Positions 41,000-49,969 of a stretch of 64,000 nt of DNA are shown here, piece after piece. A program made the position numbers and the translations under genes. Source of the DNA: Lysobacterales bacterium (GTDB lineage: Bacteria > Pseudomonadota > Gammaproteobacteria > Xanthomonadales > Xanthomonadaceae). The stretch spans positions 1,240,001 to 1,304,000 of the forward strand of contig JADCRD010000001.1 in NCBI GenBank assembly GCA_014946745.1, given 5' to 3'. Numbering within the stretch: position 1 is the stretch's first letter; every line of letters starts with the position of its first letter. The notes beneath the pieces are model-generated. The model was given only the letters and a program-made list of their open reading frames with translations, did not search any database and was not told the origin of the DNA.

Positions 41000-42088
41000 T
41001 CAGGGCGCGACCGGGTTGTACTGCGACAGGCCCCAGCCCATGCGCTCATGGCCCAGCTGGTTCCAGATCGGGCTGCGGCCGCCGCTGAAGCTCGTGTAGC
41101 GCGCCGCGCCGGTGCCGGTGCTGCCGCCCCACAGGCCGGCGCTGACGGTGCCGCCGGTGAAGGTGGGATGCACGTCGTCCGACTGGATGTAGTCGAAGCT
41201 GGTGCTGGCCGACACGAAGTGCGTGTTCGCATCGCGCAGGGTCGGACGCAGGCTGCCGGTGATGCGGGCGACGTAGGCGGCCTCGCTCTCGCCGGGCACG
41301 TAGCGCAGCGCGTCCGAATCGACCCGGCCGTCGCCGTTGCTGTCGTAGTCCGCGCCCATGTACTGGGCGAAGCTGTCATTGCACTGGAAGCCCTTCTGGC
41401 GTGCGTACTCGCACATCCAGTAGTTCATCGTCACCAGTGCCGGCAGGAAGCGGTCGCGCAGATTTACGGTGGCGCCGGTGTTGGGGTCGCGGCAGCTGCT
41501 CTGCACGTTGTCGGCGTTGAAGCCGGGGTAGTACAGGTTGCTAATCACCTTGAGCCGGGTGTTGGGATGGGCGTTGGTGTTGATGTAGTCCATCGCCGCG
41601 GCCACGTAGGTCTTGCACTGGTTCACGGCATTGGTCAGGCCGCTGTAGTTGCAGGTGCCGGTCTGCGACTTGAAGGCAGAGCGCGCCTGCAGGCCGTCGT
41701 TGCCGCACATCTCGAAGGTCACCACGCGGGTCGAGGCCGCCTGCATGAAGCTGCGCTCGGCCACGATCTTGTTCTGGTAGACGTCGGAGGCAATCGCGCC
41801 GGACTTGGTGCGGCGGATGTTCTCGATGTCCGCGTTCCACTGCGCCGCAAGGTACTCGGACTGAACGGTCGGAGCCGCATAGCGCGCTGCATTGCTGACC
41901 GAGCCGTTGTAGCCCGCGTAGATCGAATCGCCGTAGGCGACCACGCGATACTTGGCGGTGGTGCCGGCGCGGTCGACCGTCCAGCTGACGTTCTGGTTCA
42001 GGGTGCTGCCGAAGGCGCTGGCGCTGAGCGCAGCCAGCCCCAACGCGGGCAGGCCGGTGCGGACAAGGCCGCGGAGTCGCTTGTGCAT
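41000..42088 (-). CDS. Exported SGNH/GDSL-type hydrolase
   Basis: 362 residues with a signal peptide (about 1-27, ending ASAFG). Catalytic Ser55 is in AYGDSIYAG, the GDS block. The GND block (FEMCGNDG) supplies the oxyanion residue. The catalytic Asp and His are in SDDVHPT near residue 309. A calcium-loop-like DYDSNGDGRVDSD (EF-hand/dockerin type) lies near residue 250. Four or more cysteines suggest disulfides. Probably an exported esterase or lipase; substrate unknown. The gene begins 26 bases upstream of the proline-rich membrane protein gene (same strand). Confidence 0.86.
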   Translation of the reverse strand: MHKRLRGLVRTGLPALGLAALSASAFGSTLNQNVSWTVDRAGTTAKYRVVAYGDSIYAGYNGSVSNAARYAAPTVQSEYLAAQWNADIENIRRTKSGAIASDVYQNKIVAERSFMQAASTRVVTFEMCGNDGLQARSAFKSQTGTCNYSGLTNAVNQCKTYVAAAMDYINTNAHPNTRLKVISNLYYPGFNADNVQSSCRDPNTGATVNLRDRFLPALVTMNYWMCEYARQKGFQCNDSFAQYMGADYDSNGDGRVDSDALRYVPGESEAAYVARITGSLRPTLRDANTHFVSASTSFDYIQSDDVHPTFTGGTVSAGLWGGSTGTGAARYTSFSGGRSPIWNQLGHERMGWGLSQYNPVAP

Positions 42089-42844
42089 GATGTTCCCCTC
42101 GATGTTGTGGTGTGCGACGCAGGGCTGCTCGCCCCGCTTGTGTTCACTCGACCAACAATGGCCTGGCGCCTGTTGCAGGCGTTCCCCCCAAGGCCGGGCC
42201 GTACGCTAGCGTCGGGTTGCGAACAGCGTCAACGAGATTCCATGACGCAGCGCACAGCGTTCCGGTCTGCGCACCGCGTGCTGCGCTGCGGTCTGTTTTG
42301 CGCTGCCGCAAACCGGCCGGCGATGCGCAGTAGAGACCTTGAGGATTGCGGGAACATGGCGCTGGGGTGACTGCTTCGCGCTGCAACATCCGCGCGCCGG
42401 TCGTGCTGCAGCAGAAAATCAGAGGGCGCGCTGCGATTGCCGTGCAATCCAACCCGTCCGCGCGGCGAGTGCGCGCGTCAAGCCGTTCGGGCGTCGCCTG
42501 AAAACCGGAACTTCGACGCGGCTGCACGCTCACGTCGCGGTCTTGCATCGGCGCTCAGCAGGGTCGAAACGCGGGGTGCCCGCAGCGCAGGGCAGAGACT
42601 CGCCCCGGGGCAGGCTCGCGTGTCGCCGCTGCGCGAGACGCTGCAGCGCCCAAAGCAGGCTCGGCCGAGCGGCAGACGCCAAACTCGGCCGAGCGGGGTG
42701 TTCAAGTCATGAAGCGGCTGGGCCTGCACGGCCTCGTCAGCCACCAAGGCGGTGCACTGCTTTTCAGCAGCTCGGCTTGCCAGCTGCTTGGCCTTTCAGA
42801 CGCTTGGCTTGTCAGAAGCTCGTCTTCCCGGACACTCGTGCGGC
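42089..42844. other. Long intergenic region with short repeats
   Basis: 756 bases between the SGNH gene start and the OmpW-like stop. A promoter for the SGNH gene must lie at its left. It carries two direct repeats of CTCGGCCGAGCGG (separate entry). Short frames here lack coding character. No RNA gene or terminator recognised. Confidence 0.55.
42660..42696. repeat. Two direct 13-bp repeats
   Basis: CTCGGCCGAGCGG occurs at 42660-42672 and 42684-42696. Each contains the palindrome CTCGGCCGAG. The function is not known. Confidence 0.7.
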
Positions 42845-43453
42845 TCAGAAGCGCCAGCCGAGCGAGAGACCGTAGACCAGCGGATCCACCTCCACGGTGC
42901 CGACGCGGGTGCTGTTCACCGACACGCTGGCGTCGATGTCCACCCAGCGCACTTCGCCGACCAGGTGCAAGGTGTCGGTGATCTCGGTGACGAAGCCTGC
43001 CTGCGCCGCCGCGCCCACCGAGTTGCCGATCTTGAGGCGGGTCCCGGCAATCGGCCCGGTCTCGCGCTGGTCGAAGGTCCAGGTGTAGTTGAGGCCCGCG
43101 CCGATGAAGGGGCGGAAGCCGCCGGCCTCGCCCAGGTAGTACTGCAGGCTGAGCGTCGGCGGCAGGTGCTTGAAGTCCGCCGCCTTGGCGCCGTTCAAGC
43201 GCACTTCGTGGTCGAAGGGCAGGGCGGCGAGCAGTTCAAGCGCCCAGCGATCGTTGAGGAAGCGGCCGACCGCGAGCGTCGGGCGGAAGTCGCTGCCGAT
43301 GCTCGCCTGCAGCGTGCCACCGGCCAAGCTGCCGTTGTTGGACTTCGGATCCACGTTGTGGACGCCGGCGCGCACGAACCAGGCGTCATCGGCGACCGCG
43401 CTGCCGGCGGTGGCAAGCAGACCGAGCATCAGAGCAGGCTTCAGGAAATGCAT
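42845..43453 (-). CDS. OmpW family outer-membrane protein
   Basis: 202 residues from the ATG at 43453, with an AGG ribosome-binding site seven bases upstream. A longer frame upstream is not coding. Signal peptide about 1-21, ending SAVA. The mature protein is an 8-stranded barrel starting WFVRAGVHNVDPKSNNG and ending in Phe (LSLGWRF). HLPPTLSLQYYLGE and FRPFIGAGLNYTW match the OmpW family, small channels for hydrophobic compounds. A 287-base gap follows to the porin stop, possibly with its own promoter. Confidence 0.9.
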   Translation of the reverse strand: MHFLKPALMLGLLATAGSAVADDAWFVRAGVHNVDPKSNNGSLAGGTLQASIGSDFRPTLAVGRFLNDRWALELLAALPFDHEVRLNGAKAADFKHLPPTLSLQYYLGEAGGFRPFIGAGLNYTWTFDQRETGPIAGTRLKIGNSVGAAAQAGFVTEITDTLHLVGEVRWVDIDASVSVNSTRVGTVEVDPLVYGLSLGWRF

Positions 43454-43740
43454 GTGGACCTCATGAGGGAGAGAGTGTTGGCCTCGTGGATGCCGCGGGA
43501 TCTCGCGGCAGCGAAGCGTGGCCGCGATCGATTCGGTGTGAGCGCGGTGCGCGCATTTCGCGCTGCCGCCAGTGATGCGTGAGTTCGCGCGGGATGAACC
43601 GCGGGACCGGCGCGGATTAAGTCTTGATGACAGACGCATGACGCCCCGGACGGCCTTGCGCGCCTGCACCGTGGCGTTCCCGCGAGGCCGCGTGGATGCG
43701 CCGTCGCGCCGATGCCGCGGGCGAAGGCTTAAGCGCCCGC

Positions 43741-45081
43741 TCAGAAGACGTACTGCAGGCGCAGCCCAAGCTGGCCGGCGCGGTCGTCGATGCGCCGATC
43801 CTCGCCGCGGACCCAGTTCAGCATGAGTCGCAGCTCGTCAGTGACGTAACGATTGAGGCCCAGCACGAGGCGGCGCGCTTCGATGGAGTCGCTGTCGCGC
43901 AGCAGGATGCGATCGACCCGCGCCACGGCCTCCCAGCGGCCGCTGCCGATGTCCTGCATGTCGCCGAACAGCCCTTCGTCAAGCTCGTATTCGCGGCCGC
44001 TGCCGCCGAACACCCAGCCCGCCTGCAGGTAGGCCGCGTCCAGCTCGCCTTCGGACAGCGGGCCGGCCACCGAGGCGCGCGCCCATTCGGACTGCCAGTG
44101 GAAGGCGCCCAGTCGACCGGCGAATTCAAGGCCCGCGCTGCGCACGTCAAAGTCGCTGCCCTGCGCGCTCTTGAAGATCAGCGCCGAGGGCCCGCGACGC
44201 CCGGCAAAGGCGGCGCCGATGTCCACCGATGGCGTGTTGCGGCCGCCGCGCTCCTGGCTGCCCCAGAGGCCGAAGTGCAGCACCCGCGTGTCCTCGCGCA
44301 GCGGTGCCCAGGTGGCGCGCGCGGCCGCGCCCCAGCCCTCGTTGCGGGCGGTGTCGTCCTCGAGCAGGCTGAACACCGACAGGCCGAGCGAGCCTGCACG
44401 CAGCGGGGTGAGCACGCCGACGCCCTGCTGCCACTGGCGATCGGCGAACAGGCCGGCGGCGCTGGTGTAGCCGCGCTCCATCACGCTGAGATCGTTCGAG
44501 CTGCCGAGCTCTTCCATCGAGCGATGCGGTTTGAACTGGCCGAGGGTGAGGGTGGAACCACCGAGCGCGCGCTCGAGGTAGACGTCGCGCAGATCGACCG
44601 CGTCGCCGGACAGCTCGACCTGCAGACGATAGCTCCAGCCGGCCGCTTCGCCGTCGAAGTTGACCCGGGCCCGTCGGAACTCGCCGCCGCCAGTGGCTGC
44701 GCGAGCGCCTTCGTTGTGGGCATAGACGTCGTAGTGCAGACGACCGCCGATGCCGAAACTGCGGCCCACCGTGTCATCGGCGATATCGAGGCCGGGGCCT
44801 GCTTCCACCTCGGCGACGGTCTCCGCATCGGCCGTCGCGCGGGCCGTCGCGGCGTCTGCGAGGGTCTGCGCTGGGCGGCTGCTGCTCTCGGCGCTGCGTG
44901 CCTCCAGTTCCTCCAGTCGAGTCTGCAGGCGCGCAAGCTCGGCGCGCAGGGCCGCGACTTCGTTGGCCAGCGCGGGGTCGGACGCAGCCGCGCACGCAAA
45001 AGGCAAGGAGAGGCCGCTCAGGCCGAGACTCAGAGCAAGCGGAAGCGCCCGACGGGCGGGCACGCGAGAGACTTGAGCCAT
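43741..45081 (-). CDS. OprP/OprO-like outer-membrane porin
   Basis: 446 residues with a signal peptide (about 1-33). A coiled-coil of about 35 residues (ANEVAALRAELARLQTRLEELEA) begins the mature protein, as in phosphate-selective and related porins. The barrel begins with FGIGGRLHYDVYAHNEG and ends in Phe (LRLQYVF). RRARVNFDGEAAGWSYRLQVEL matches the OprP/OprO family. The selectivity cannot be read. Its start is 37 bases from the response-regulator stop, so the porin is probably in one operon with the two-component genes. Confidence 0.88.
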   Translation of the reverse strand: MAQVSRVPARRALPLALSLGLSGLSLPFACAAASDPALANEVAALRAELARLQTRLEELEARSAESSSRPAQTLADAATARATADAETVAEVEAGPGLDIADDTVGRSFGIGGRLHYDVYAHNEGARAATGGGEFRRARVNFDGEAAGWSYRLQVELSGDAVDLRDVYLERALGGSTLTLGQFKPHRSMEELGSSNDLSVMERGYTSAAGLFADRQWQQGVGVLTPLRAGSLGLSVFSLLEDDTARNEGWGAAARATWAPLREDTRVLHFGLWGSQERGGRNTPSVDIGAAFAGRRGPSALIFKSAQGSDFDVRSAGLEFAGRLGAFHWQSEWARASVAGPLSEGELDAAYLQAGWVFGGSGREYELDEGLFGDMQDIGSGRWEAVARVDRILLRDSDSIEARRLVLGLNRYVTDELRLMLNWVRGEDRRIDDRAGQLGLRLQYVF

Positions 45082-45118
45082 GAAGCGCTCCTGGGTGTTG
45101 GTGGACTAGGGCGGGGTC

Positions 45119-45823
45119 TCAGCCCGAAGCGGCGTCGGGCTGCGGTGGATCCAGTCGATAGCCAAGCCCACGCACGGTGGTGATGCGCGAGGTCTGGCCG
45201 GGGCTGTCGAGCTTGCTGCGCAGACGGCGGATGTAGACATCGACGACGTTGGTCAGCGGGTCGGAATCGATGCCCCAGACGTTGGACAGAATGCGCTCGC
45301 GGCTGAACAGTCGCCCGGGCGCGCTCATCAGCAGCTCCAGCAGGGCGAGCTCCTTCGCGGTCAGCGGCAGCTCGACGCCGTCGCGGCGGACTTCCATGCG
45401 GCGGCGGTCGAACACGAGGTCGCCCACGACCAGCTCGGCGGCGCGCTCGACCCACTGCGGCGGTCGACGCAGCAGCGCTTCGACGCGGGCCAGCAGTTCG
45501 TCGAAGGCGAACGGCTTGGTCAGGTAGTCGTCTGCGCCGCAGCGCAGACCAGCGACGCGCTCCTGCACGCTGCCCATCGCGGTCAGCATCAGCACAGGCA
45601 GGGCCAGACATTCAGCGCGAATCTGTTGGCACAGCTCCATGCCGGACTGGCCGGGCAGCATCACGTCGAACAGAGCGAGCTCAAAGCCGCCGCGCCGCAG
45701 CAGGGGCAGGGCGTCCTCGGCGCTGCCGACTGCGGTGGGCGTATAGCCCTCGGCGCGCAGACCGCGCAGCAGGAAGTCGGCGACGCGGGTGTCGTCCTCG
45801 ACGATCAGCAGGGTCTTGCTCAT
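45119..45823 (-). CDS. OmpR/PhoB family response regulator
   Basis: 234 residues. The receiver has acidic residues E9-D10-D11, phospho-acceptor D53 (LFDVMLPG) and Lys in DDYLTKPF. A winged-helix DNA-binding domain (residues about 130-225) carries LTAKELALLELLMSAPG and VVDVYIRRLRSKLD. Its gene overlaps the sensor kinase start region by four bases (ATGA). It probably controls the adjacent porin and possibly itself. Confidence 0.95.
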   Translation of the reverse strand: MSKTLLIVEDDTRVADFLLRGLRAEGYTPTAVGSAEDALPLLRRGGFELALFDVMLPGQSGMELCQQIRAECLALPVLMLTAMGSVQERVAGLRCGADDYLTKPFAFDELLARVEALLRRPPQWVERAAELVVGDLVFDRRRMEVRRDGVELPLTAKELALLELLMSAPGRLFSRERILSNVWGIDSDPLTNVVDVYIRRLRSKLDSPGQTSRITTVRGLGYRLDPPQPDAASG

Positions 45824-47391
45824 GCGTTGCCTTCGGCCGGGCTGATAGGGAGCGCAATGCTCGCACGCAGACCGCCGCCCTCACGATTGAACAGCTCGAT
45901 ACTGCCGGCCAGACCCTGCACGATGCGCAGCGCGATGGCGAGGCCCAGGCCTTGGCCTAGCGGCGCGTGCTGCACACCCGCGGCGCCGCGGTAGTTCGGT
46001 TCGAAGGCGCGCTCCAGCTCGGCCGAGCTCATGCCGGGGCCCTCGTCGTCGATGTTGATCAGCCAGTGCTCGCTGTCGGAGGCGATCTCGACCCTCACCC
46101 GCGCGCCGCCCGGCGAGTAGCGCAGCGCGTTGTCAAGCAGAATCACCAAGGCCTGCTGCAGCCGCTCGCGGTCGGCATCCACGCAGCAGTCGGCCTGCGC
46201 CGTGCGGGTGTCGAACTCCAGCCGCAGATCGCGATGTTCCGCCACCGCCTGCATCTGTTGGACCGCGGCATCGACGATGTCGTGCAGTCGCTCCGTGCGG
46301 ATATTCAGCGCGTACTCGAGCGGGCCGCCTTTCGCCGCGTCGAGCAGATCTTGAATGCGCCCACCCAGCTCGCTGGTGGCGTCGATGATGCGCGCGAGCG
46401 CTTCGCTCTGCGCTTCCCGGTCGCCACGATTGCGCAGTGCGACCTCGGCCTCGCCGCGGATCACCGTGGCGGGCGTGCGCAGCTCATGGCTCAACTCGGC
46501 GAAGAACTGTCGCCGACGGGCCTCGATACCGAGCAGCGTTTCGTAGGCGTGGCTCAGTGCGCGGGTGCGCTCGGCCACCAGCTCATCCAGCTGCTGCTGC
46601 AGCTGCTGGCTGCGCGACTGTGCGGCTGCCAAACGCTCGGCCATCGAGTCGAGCAGGGAGCCGATGCGCGCGAACTCGTCGCGACCGCTGACCCGGCTGC
46701 GCGCGCTGAAATCACCCGCCGCCAGCGCCGAGCTGAGTCGGGTGAGGTCGGCGAAGGGGCGATCCAGGCGGCGTACGAAATAGGCCACCAGAACGAAGGC
46801 CAGGGCACAGACGCTGAACGCCAGCAGCAGCTCGTACTGGCGGACGCGCGCCAGGGCCTTCGAGAGCTCGGCCGAGGCTTCCAGGCTTGCGCTCTCGTGG
46901 CGGTTGACCGCCTCGCGTAGCAGCATGCGCATGTCGCGGCCCGCCAGCTCGTCAAAAGCGAGCAGCGTTCTTCGCCACTGTTCTGCCGGCGTCAGTTCAG
47001 CGCCAGGCAGCTCGGCGGCCTGGATGGCCGCGTCCATCGTGGCGATGTTGAGCGCCACGGTCTCGACCTCGCGGCGCTCCATGACGCGGGTCTCGGCGGG
47101 CGCCGCTTCCGCCAGCTCACGCAGGGCTTCGAGGCTTGAGAGCATCGACTCCATCAGCGCATCGCGAACGTCAGGCGCGGGGTCGTTGGCCAGCATGCGC
47201 TGGGCGAACCACACCTTCAGGCGCTGTTTGTTGCCCGAAATTTCGAGGTACTCCGCCAGCATGCGCGTGGCGTTGACGCTGCGCTCGGCGTGGTGGGCGG
47301 CCGTGGAGGCCGCCCACCAGGCGAACACCGATTGCGCCAGCGCCAGCAGGGCGAGGGCAGAAAACGCGATGGCGAGCCGGGTGCGGATCAT
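45820..47391 (-). CDS. Sensor histidine kinase
   Basis: 523 residues from the ATG at 47391. Two helices (about 7-29 and 188-207) frame a 160-residue periplasmic sensor domain. HAMP is at about 208-260. The HisKA phosphorylation site is His302 (FFAELSHELRTP). HATPase motifs are N-box LVILLDNALRYSPGG, G1 IDDEGPGM and G2 GLGLAIALRIV. Partner of the OmpR-type regulator downstream. The signal is unknown; no sequence similarity to PhoR or EnvZ sensors was noted. Confidence 0.94.
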   Translation of the reverse strand: MIRTRLAIAFSALALLALAQSVFAWWAASTAAHHAERSVNATRMLAEYLEISGNKQRLKVWFAQRMLANDPAPDVRDALMESMLSSLEALRELAEAAPAETRVMERREVETVALNIATMDAAIQAAELPGAELTPAEQWRRTLLAFDELAGRDMRMLLREAVNRHESASLEASAELSKALARVRQYELLLAFSVCALAFVLVAYFVRRLDRPFADLTRLSSALAAGDFSARSRVSGRDEFARIGSLLDSMAERLAAAQSRSQQLQQQLDELVAERTRALSHAYETLLGIEARRRQFFAELSHELRTPATVIRGEAEVALRNRGDREAQSEALARIIDATSELGGRIQDLLDAAKGGPLEYALNIRTERLHDIVDAAVQQMQAVAEHRDLRLEFDTRTAQADCCVDADRERLQQALVILLDNALRYSPGGARVRVEIASDSEHWLINIDDEGPGMSSAELERAFEPNYRGAAGVQHAPLGQGLGLAIALRIVQGLAGSIELFNREGGGLRASIALPISPAEGNA

Positions 47392-47486
47392 GAGCAAGTC
47401 AGTCTGTCAGCGCCCGGCCCGCAAGGGGCTCGGAGCAGGTGGAGGGTTCCAGCGCAAGACGATCGCGCAGAACCCTCACACAGTCA

Positions 47487-48038
47487 TCAGGACCCCGAGA
47501 AGGGCAGCGAGCTGTGGTGAACCACGATGCGCAGTGCGCCCTGATCGTCCTTCTTGAAGGTCCAGGTCTTGTCGACGGTGGTGGTGGTGCCGTCCTTGTT
47601 GGTGATCGACACGTTGCCCATGGTGGTGGCGACGTCACCGTTGATGTGGATGGCGGCATTCTCGGCGCGGCAGGCCGTCCAACCCTTCAGCGCGAAGCCA
47701 GTGTCGTTCGGGAAGTTGCTGTCGCCGCCGACGAAGTAGGCCAGAGCACCTTCGCGGGTGGTGCGGAAGGTCTGCGGCGCTACCGTCAGGGTCGGCTTGA
47801 ACAGCACCGGGCCCAGGTTGTAGCCGTAGGCAGCGTCCAGAACCTGGCCAGCGAGCGTCTTGGCAGCGGCCGCACCCTGCTCCTCGCCGGTCTTGCTGAT
47901 CGACACCAGAGCGTTGCACCACGCGGTCTGCGCGGCCAGCACTTCGGCCTCGGTCACGTTGGCGTTGTAGACGGGGGCCTTGGCCGACACGCTGGCAGCC
48001 AGGGACAGAGCGATCAAGGCGAAGCTGGAACGGAACAT
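47487..48038 (-). CDS. Exported NTF2-like protein, 183 residues
   Basis: ATG at 48038; a longer frame upstream lacks coding character. Signal peptide about 1-20 (ending SVSAKA). Mature sequence begins NVTEAEVLAAQTAWCNALVS and ends RIVVHHSSLPFSGS. The closing VVHHSSLP is shared by a family of exported NTF2/SnoaL-like proteins often misannotated as phosphoribosyl-AMP cyclohydrolase. Two cysteines could form a disulfide. The function is unknown. 95 bases upstream of the sensor kinase on the same strand. Confidence 0.75.
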   Translation of the reverse strand: MFRSSFALIALSLAASVSAKAPVYNANVTEAEVLAAQTAWCNALVSISKTGEEQGAAAAKTLAGQVLDAAYGYNLGPVLFKPTLTVAPQTFRTTREGALAYFVGGDSNFPNDTGFALKGWTACRAENAAIHINGDVATTMGNVSITNKDGTTTTVDKTWTFKKDDQGALRIVVHHSSLPFSGS

Positions 48039-48382
48039 GTAGAACCTCTGGGGATAGGGGGCAAGGCTGCCCCGGTGCGGCGACATTTAAGTCGGAAGGC
48101 GATGACGCGCGCGTCCGCCGGGCATGAATCAAGCACGCGCCTTGCATTACAGAAGCATGAAAACGGCAGGCGGGCGTAGGCCTCGAAGCGGCAGCACGGG
48201 CCCCTTCCTCGCGCCCTTCGAGCGCAGGCGCTCTGCGCCGATGCGAGCTTGACGCCGTTGGGCCGAGGCTGGCGATCAGCACGGACCGGGAGATCGAGCG
48301 AAGCCAGCGAGCGCCGTCACTCGCCCTGTTCAGGGGAGGCGAATCGCGGCAGCCTTGTCCGCACTCTCCATGCGTCGAACCC
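48039..48382. other. Intergenic region
   Basis: 344 bases between the divergent NTF2-like and GNAT genes. It must carry both promoters. I found no repeat, palindrome or RNA gene. Short frames here are not coding. Confidence 0.5.
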
Positions 48383-48838
48383 ATGAGCACGGCCCCACGC
48401 CCTTGCTACGCCCTGCGCCCGATCGCCCTGCATGAGCAGGAGCTCGCCTACACGCTCACGCGCGAAGCCATGCGCAGCTACGTCGAGCAGACCTGGGGGC
48501 CGTGGAACGAGGCCGAGCAGCGCCAACGCCACGCCCAGAGCTTTAACCCCGGCGAACAGGACTTCATCCTCCAGTGCGGCCAAGTGCAGGGTCTGCGCGC
48601 CCTGCGCTGGCGCCCCACCGATCTGTTCCTGGCTCGCCTTTACCTGTGCCCGCAGGCGCAGGGCAAAGGCCTGGGCAGCGCAGTGCTTGTCGACCTTCTG
48701 GGCCAAGCCCGCGCCCTGGGGCGCGGCGTCGAACTGCAGGTGCTCAAGGTGAATGCGCGCGCCCAGCGCTTCTACGCCCGCCACGGCTTCGAGCGAGTTG
48801 GCGAGCGAGAGGCGTATTGGCTGATGCGGGCGTGTTGA
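48383..48838 (+). CDS. GNAT family N-acetyltransferase
   Basis: 151 residues from the ATG at 48383. The acetyl-CoA-binding motif A is LYLCPQAQGKGLGSAVLVDLL (here Q-G-K-G-L-G). Motif B is VNARAQRFYARHGFERVGER. Acceptor substrate (protein N-terminus, amine or other) cannot be inferred. It is a single gene, the last before a lower-GC patch. Confidence 0.88.
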   Translation: MSTAPRPCYALRPIALHEQELAYTLTREAMRSYVEQTWGPWNEAEQRQRHAQSFNPGEQDFILQCGQVQGLRALRWRPTDLFLARLYLCPQAQGKGLGSAVLVDLLGQARALGRGVELQVLKVNARAQRFYARHGFERVGEREAYWLMRAC

Positions 48839-49152
48839 ACTCAAAGCGGTCCCCGCCCAGGCATGCCCAGGACGCGCAGTCTCTAAGGCCTGCGCGGGCA
48901 ACACCGCCAGGCCAGCCACAACCGCCGATACCGGCTTGAACCTCAACGCCATCGGTGCCAGCATCCCCCAGCCGTCGAGAACGCGAAACGCCGATAGATT
49001 AGGCCGACTGATTAAGCCGACGTGATCGGTGTGGCGATTGACCCAACCGATTGAATTGCAGACTGAATTTCTTGCGCCCGGCCACGAAGCTCCAGGTTAT
49101 TCGGCGGTGTTGTCGTGACGGTTTCCGTCTAATCTTGCTTGGCTTTAAGAAG
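48839..49152. other. Intergenic region at the start of a lower-GC patch
   Basis: 314 bases. GC drops clearly from about 48980 onward. Several CCGATT/GATTGA words recur at 49000-49055 (GCCGACTGATTAAGCCGACG and neighbours), without a clean repeat unit. No gene recognised before 49153. Confidence 0.5.
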
Positions 49153-49422
49153 ATGACGACCGAGATTCGCGAATTTCGACGGATGATTGACGCGGCAAAG
49201 CGCTACTTGGCACAGGAATGCTCAATTCAGGAGCTCTATGGTCGCGTCGGGGACGTGGCTACCGCTTCGAAGTTCTTGGGAGGGCATCCCGCGCTAGTTC
49301 AAATCGCGGACGACTGGAGTGCCGTCATCGACCGTCGATGGAACGAATGCGGGCATGTTCCCGATCCGCTGTCAGAAGCCAAATTCCGGTCCTGGCTTGC
49401 GCAGCAGATTTCGCTGCTCTAG
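49153..49422 (+). CDS. Small protein of unknown function
   Basis: 89 residues from the ATG at 49153 (MTTEIREFRRMIDAAKRYLA); a longer frame begins at 49051. Mostly helical and charged, with a Trp-rich end (FRSWLAQQ). No family recognised. GC is much lower than in core genes. It is next to IS remnants in the accessory patch. A small immunity or regulatory protein is possible but not supported. Confidence 0.55.
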   Translation: MTTEIREFRRMIDAAKRYLAQECSIQELYGRVGDVATASKFLGGHPALVQIADDWSAVIDRRWNECGHVPDPLSEAKFRSWLAQQISLL

Positions 49423-49743
49423 CCTGAGGCCCAACTGCCAGGTCCCTGACGATCACGCACCTGCTTAGTTAAGAGTTCCGGGAGGGTGCTTTGCCAGCGC
49501 TTCAGCGCCTGAGCCGGAGTGTGCTGGTTCAGTGCCTTCTGCGGCACGTGGTGGTTGTAGAGCCAGACGTAACGGTCGAGGGTCTGCCCCAAACCCACGC
49601 CTGACTCGAAGCGGTTGGTGTTGAGCACGTGCGAGATCCGGTCGTTGAAGCGCTCGACCATCCCGTTCGTTTGAGGGCTCTTCGGCCGCGTCAGGCGGTG
49701 CTCGATACCAAGAGTCGTGCAGAGGGCGTCGAATTTGTGGGTG
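49419..49743 (-). pseudogene. C-terminal remnant of an IS481-type transposase
   Basis: The reverse frame encodes about 105 residues: HKFDALCTTLGIEHRLTRPK then SPQTNGMVERFNDRISHVLN and YNHHVPQKALNQHTPAQALK. The SPxTNGxxERF block with catalytic Glu and the closing LNxxTP motif are the end of an rve integrase core of the IS481 type. The first two-thirds, with two catalytic Asp residues, are missing. Not functional. Confidence 0.8.
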
Positions 49744-49876
49744 CCGCTCGCGCTCGACGTTCCGAGCTCTGGAATCGGCCAAGGTCAGCTCGAAGACATC
49801 ACTTGGCGAAGTCTACGGCGACACGCGCGGCAGACGAAGCGGTCGCATTGTTCGGGGCGATGGCGATAGCATGCAT
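49744..49876 (-). pseudogene. N-terminal remnant of an IS110-type transposase
   Basis: Reverse from the ATG at 49876: MHAIAIAPNNATASSAARVA then VDFAK and a TGA. A one-base insertion (AAGTGATGTC where AAGGATGTC is expected) shifts the frame into VFELTLADSRARNVERERHP, and the text is joined directly to the IS481 remnant. VAVDFAKxVFEL is the first DEDD-domain block of IS110 transposases. A broken element from which only the first 45 residues survive. Confidence 0.7.
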
Positions 49877-49969
49877 GGCGGACTCCTCCTGCGATTCCGA
49901 TCTCTGAGGACCATGGCCCTCAGTCTGGCCCAACTGGGCCGAGTGGCGACGCGGGGGGAGTTCATTCGA

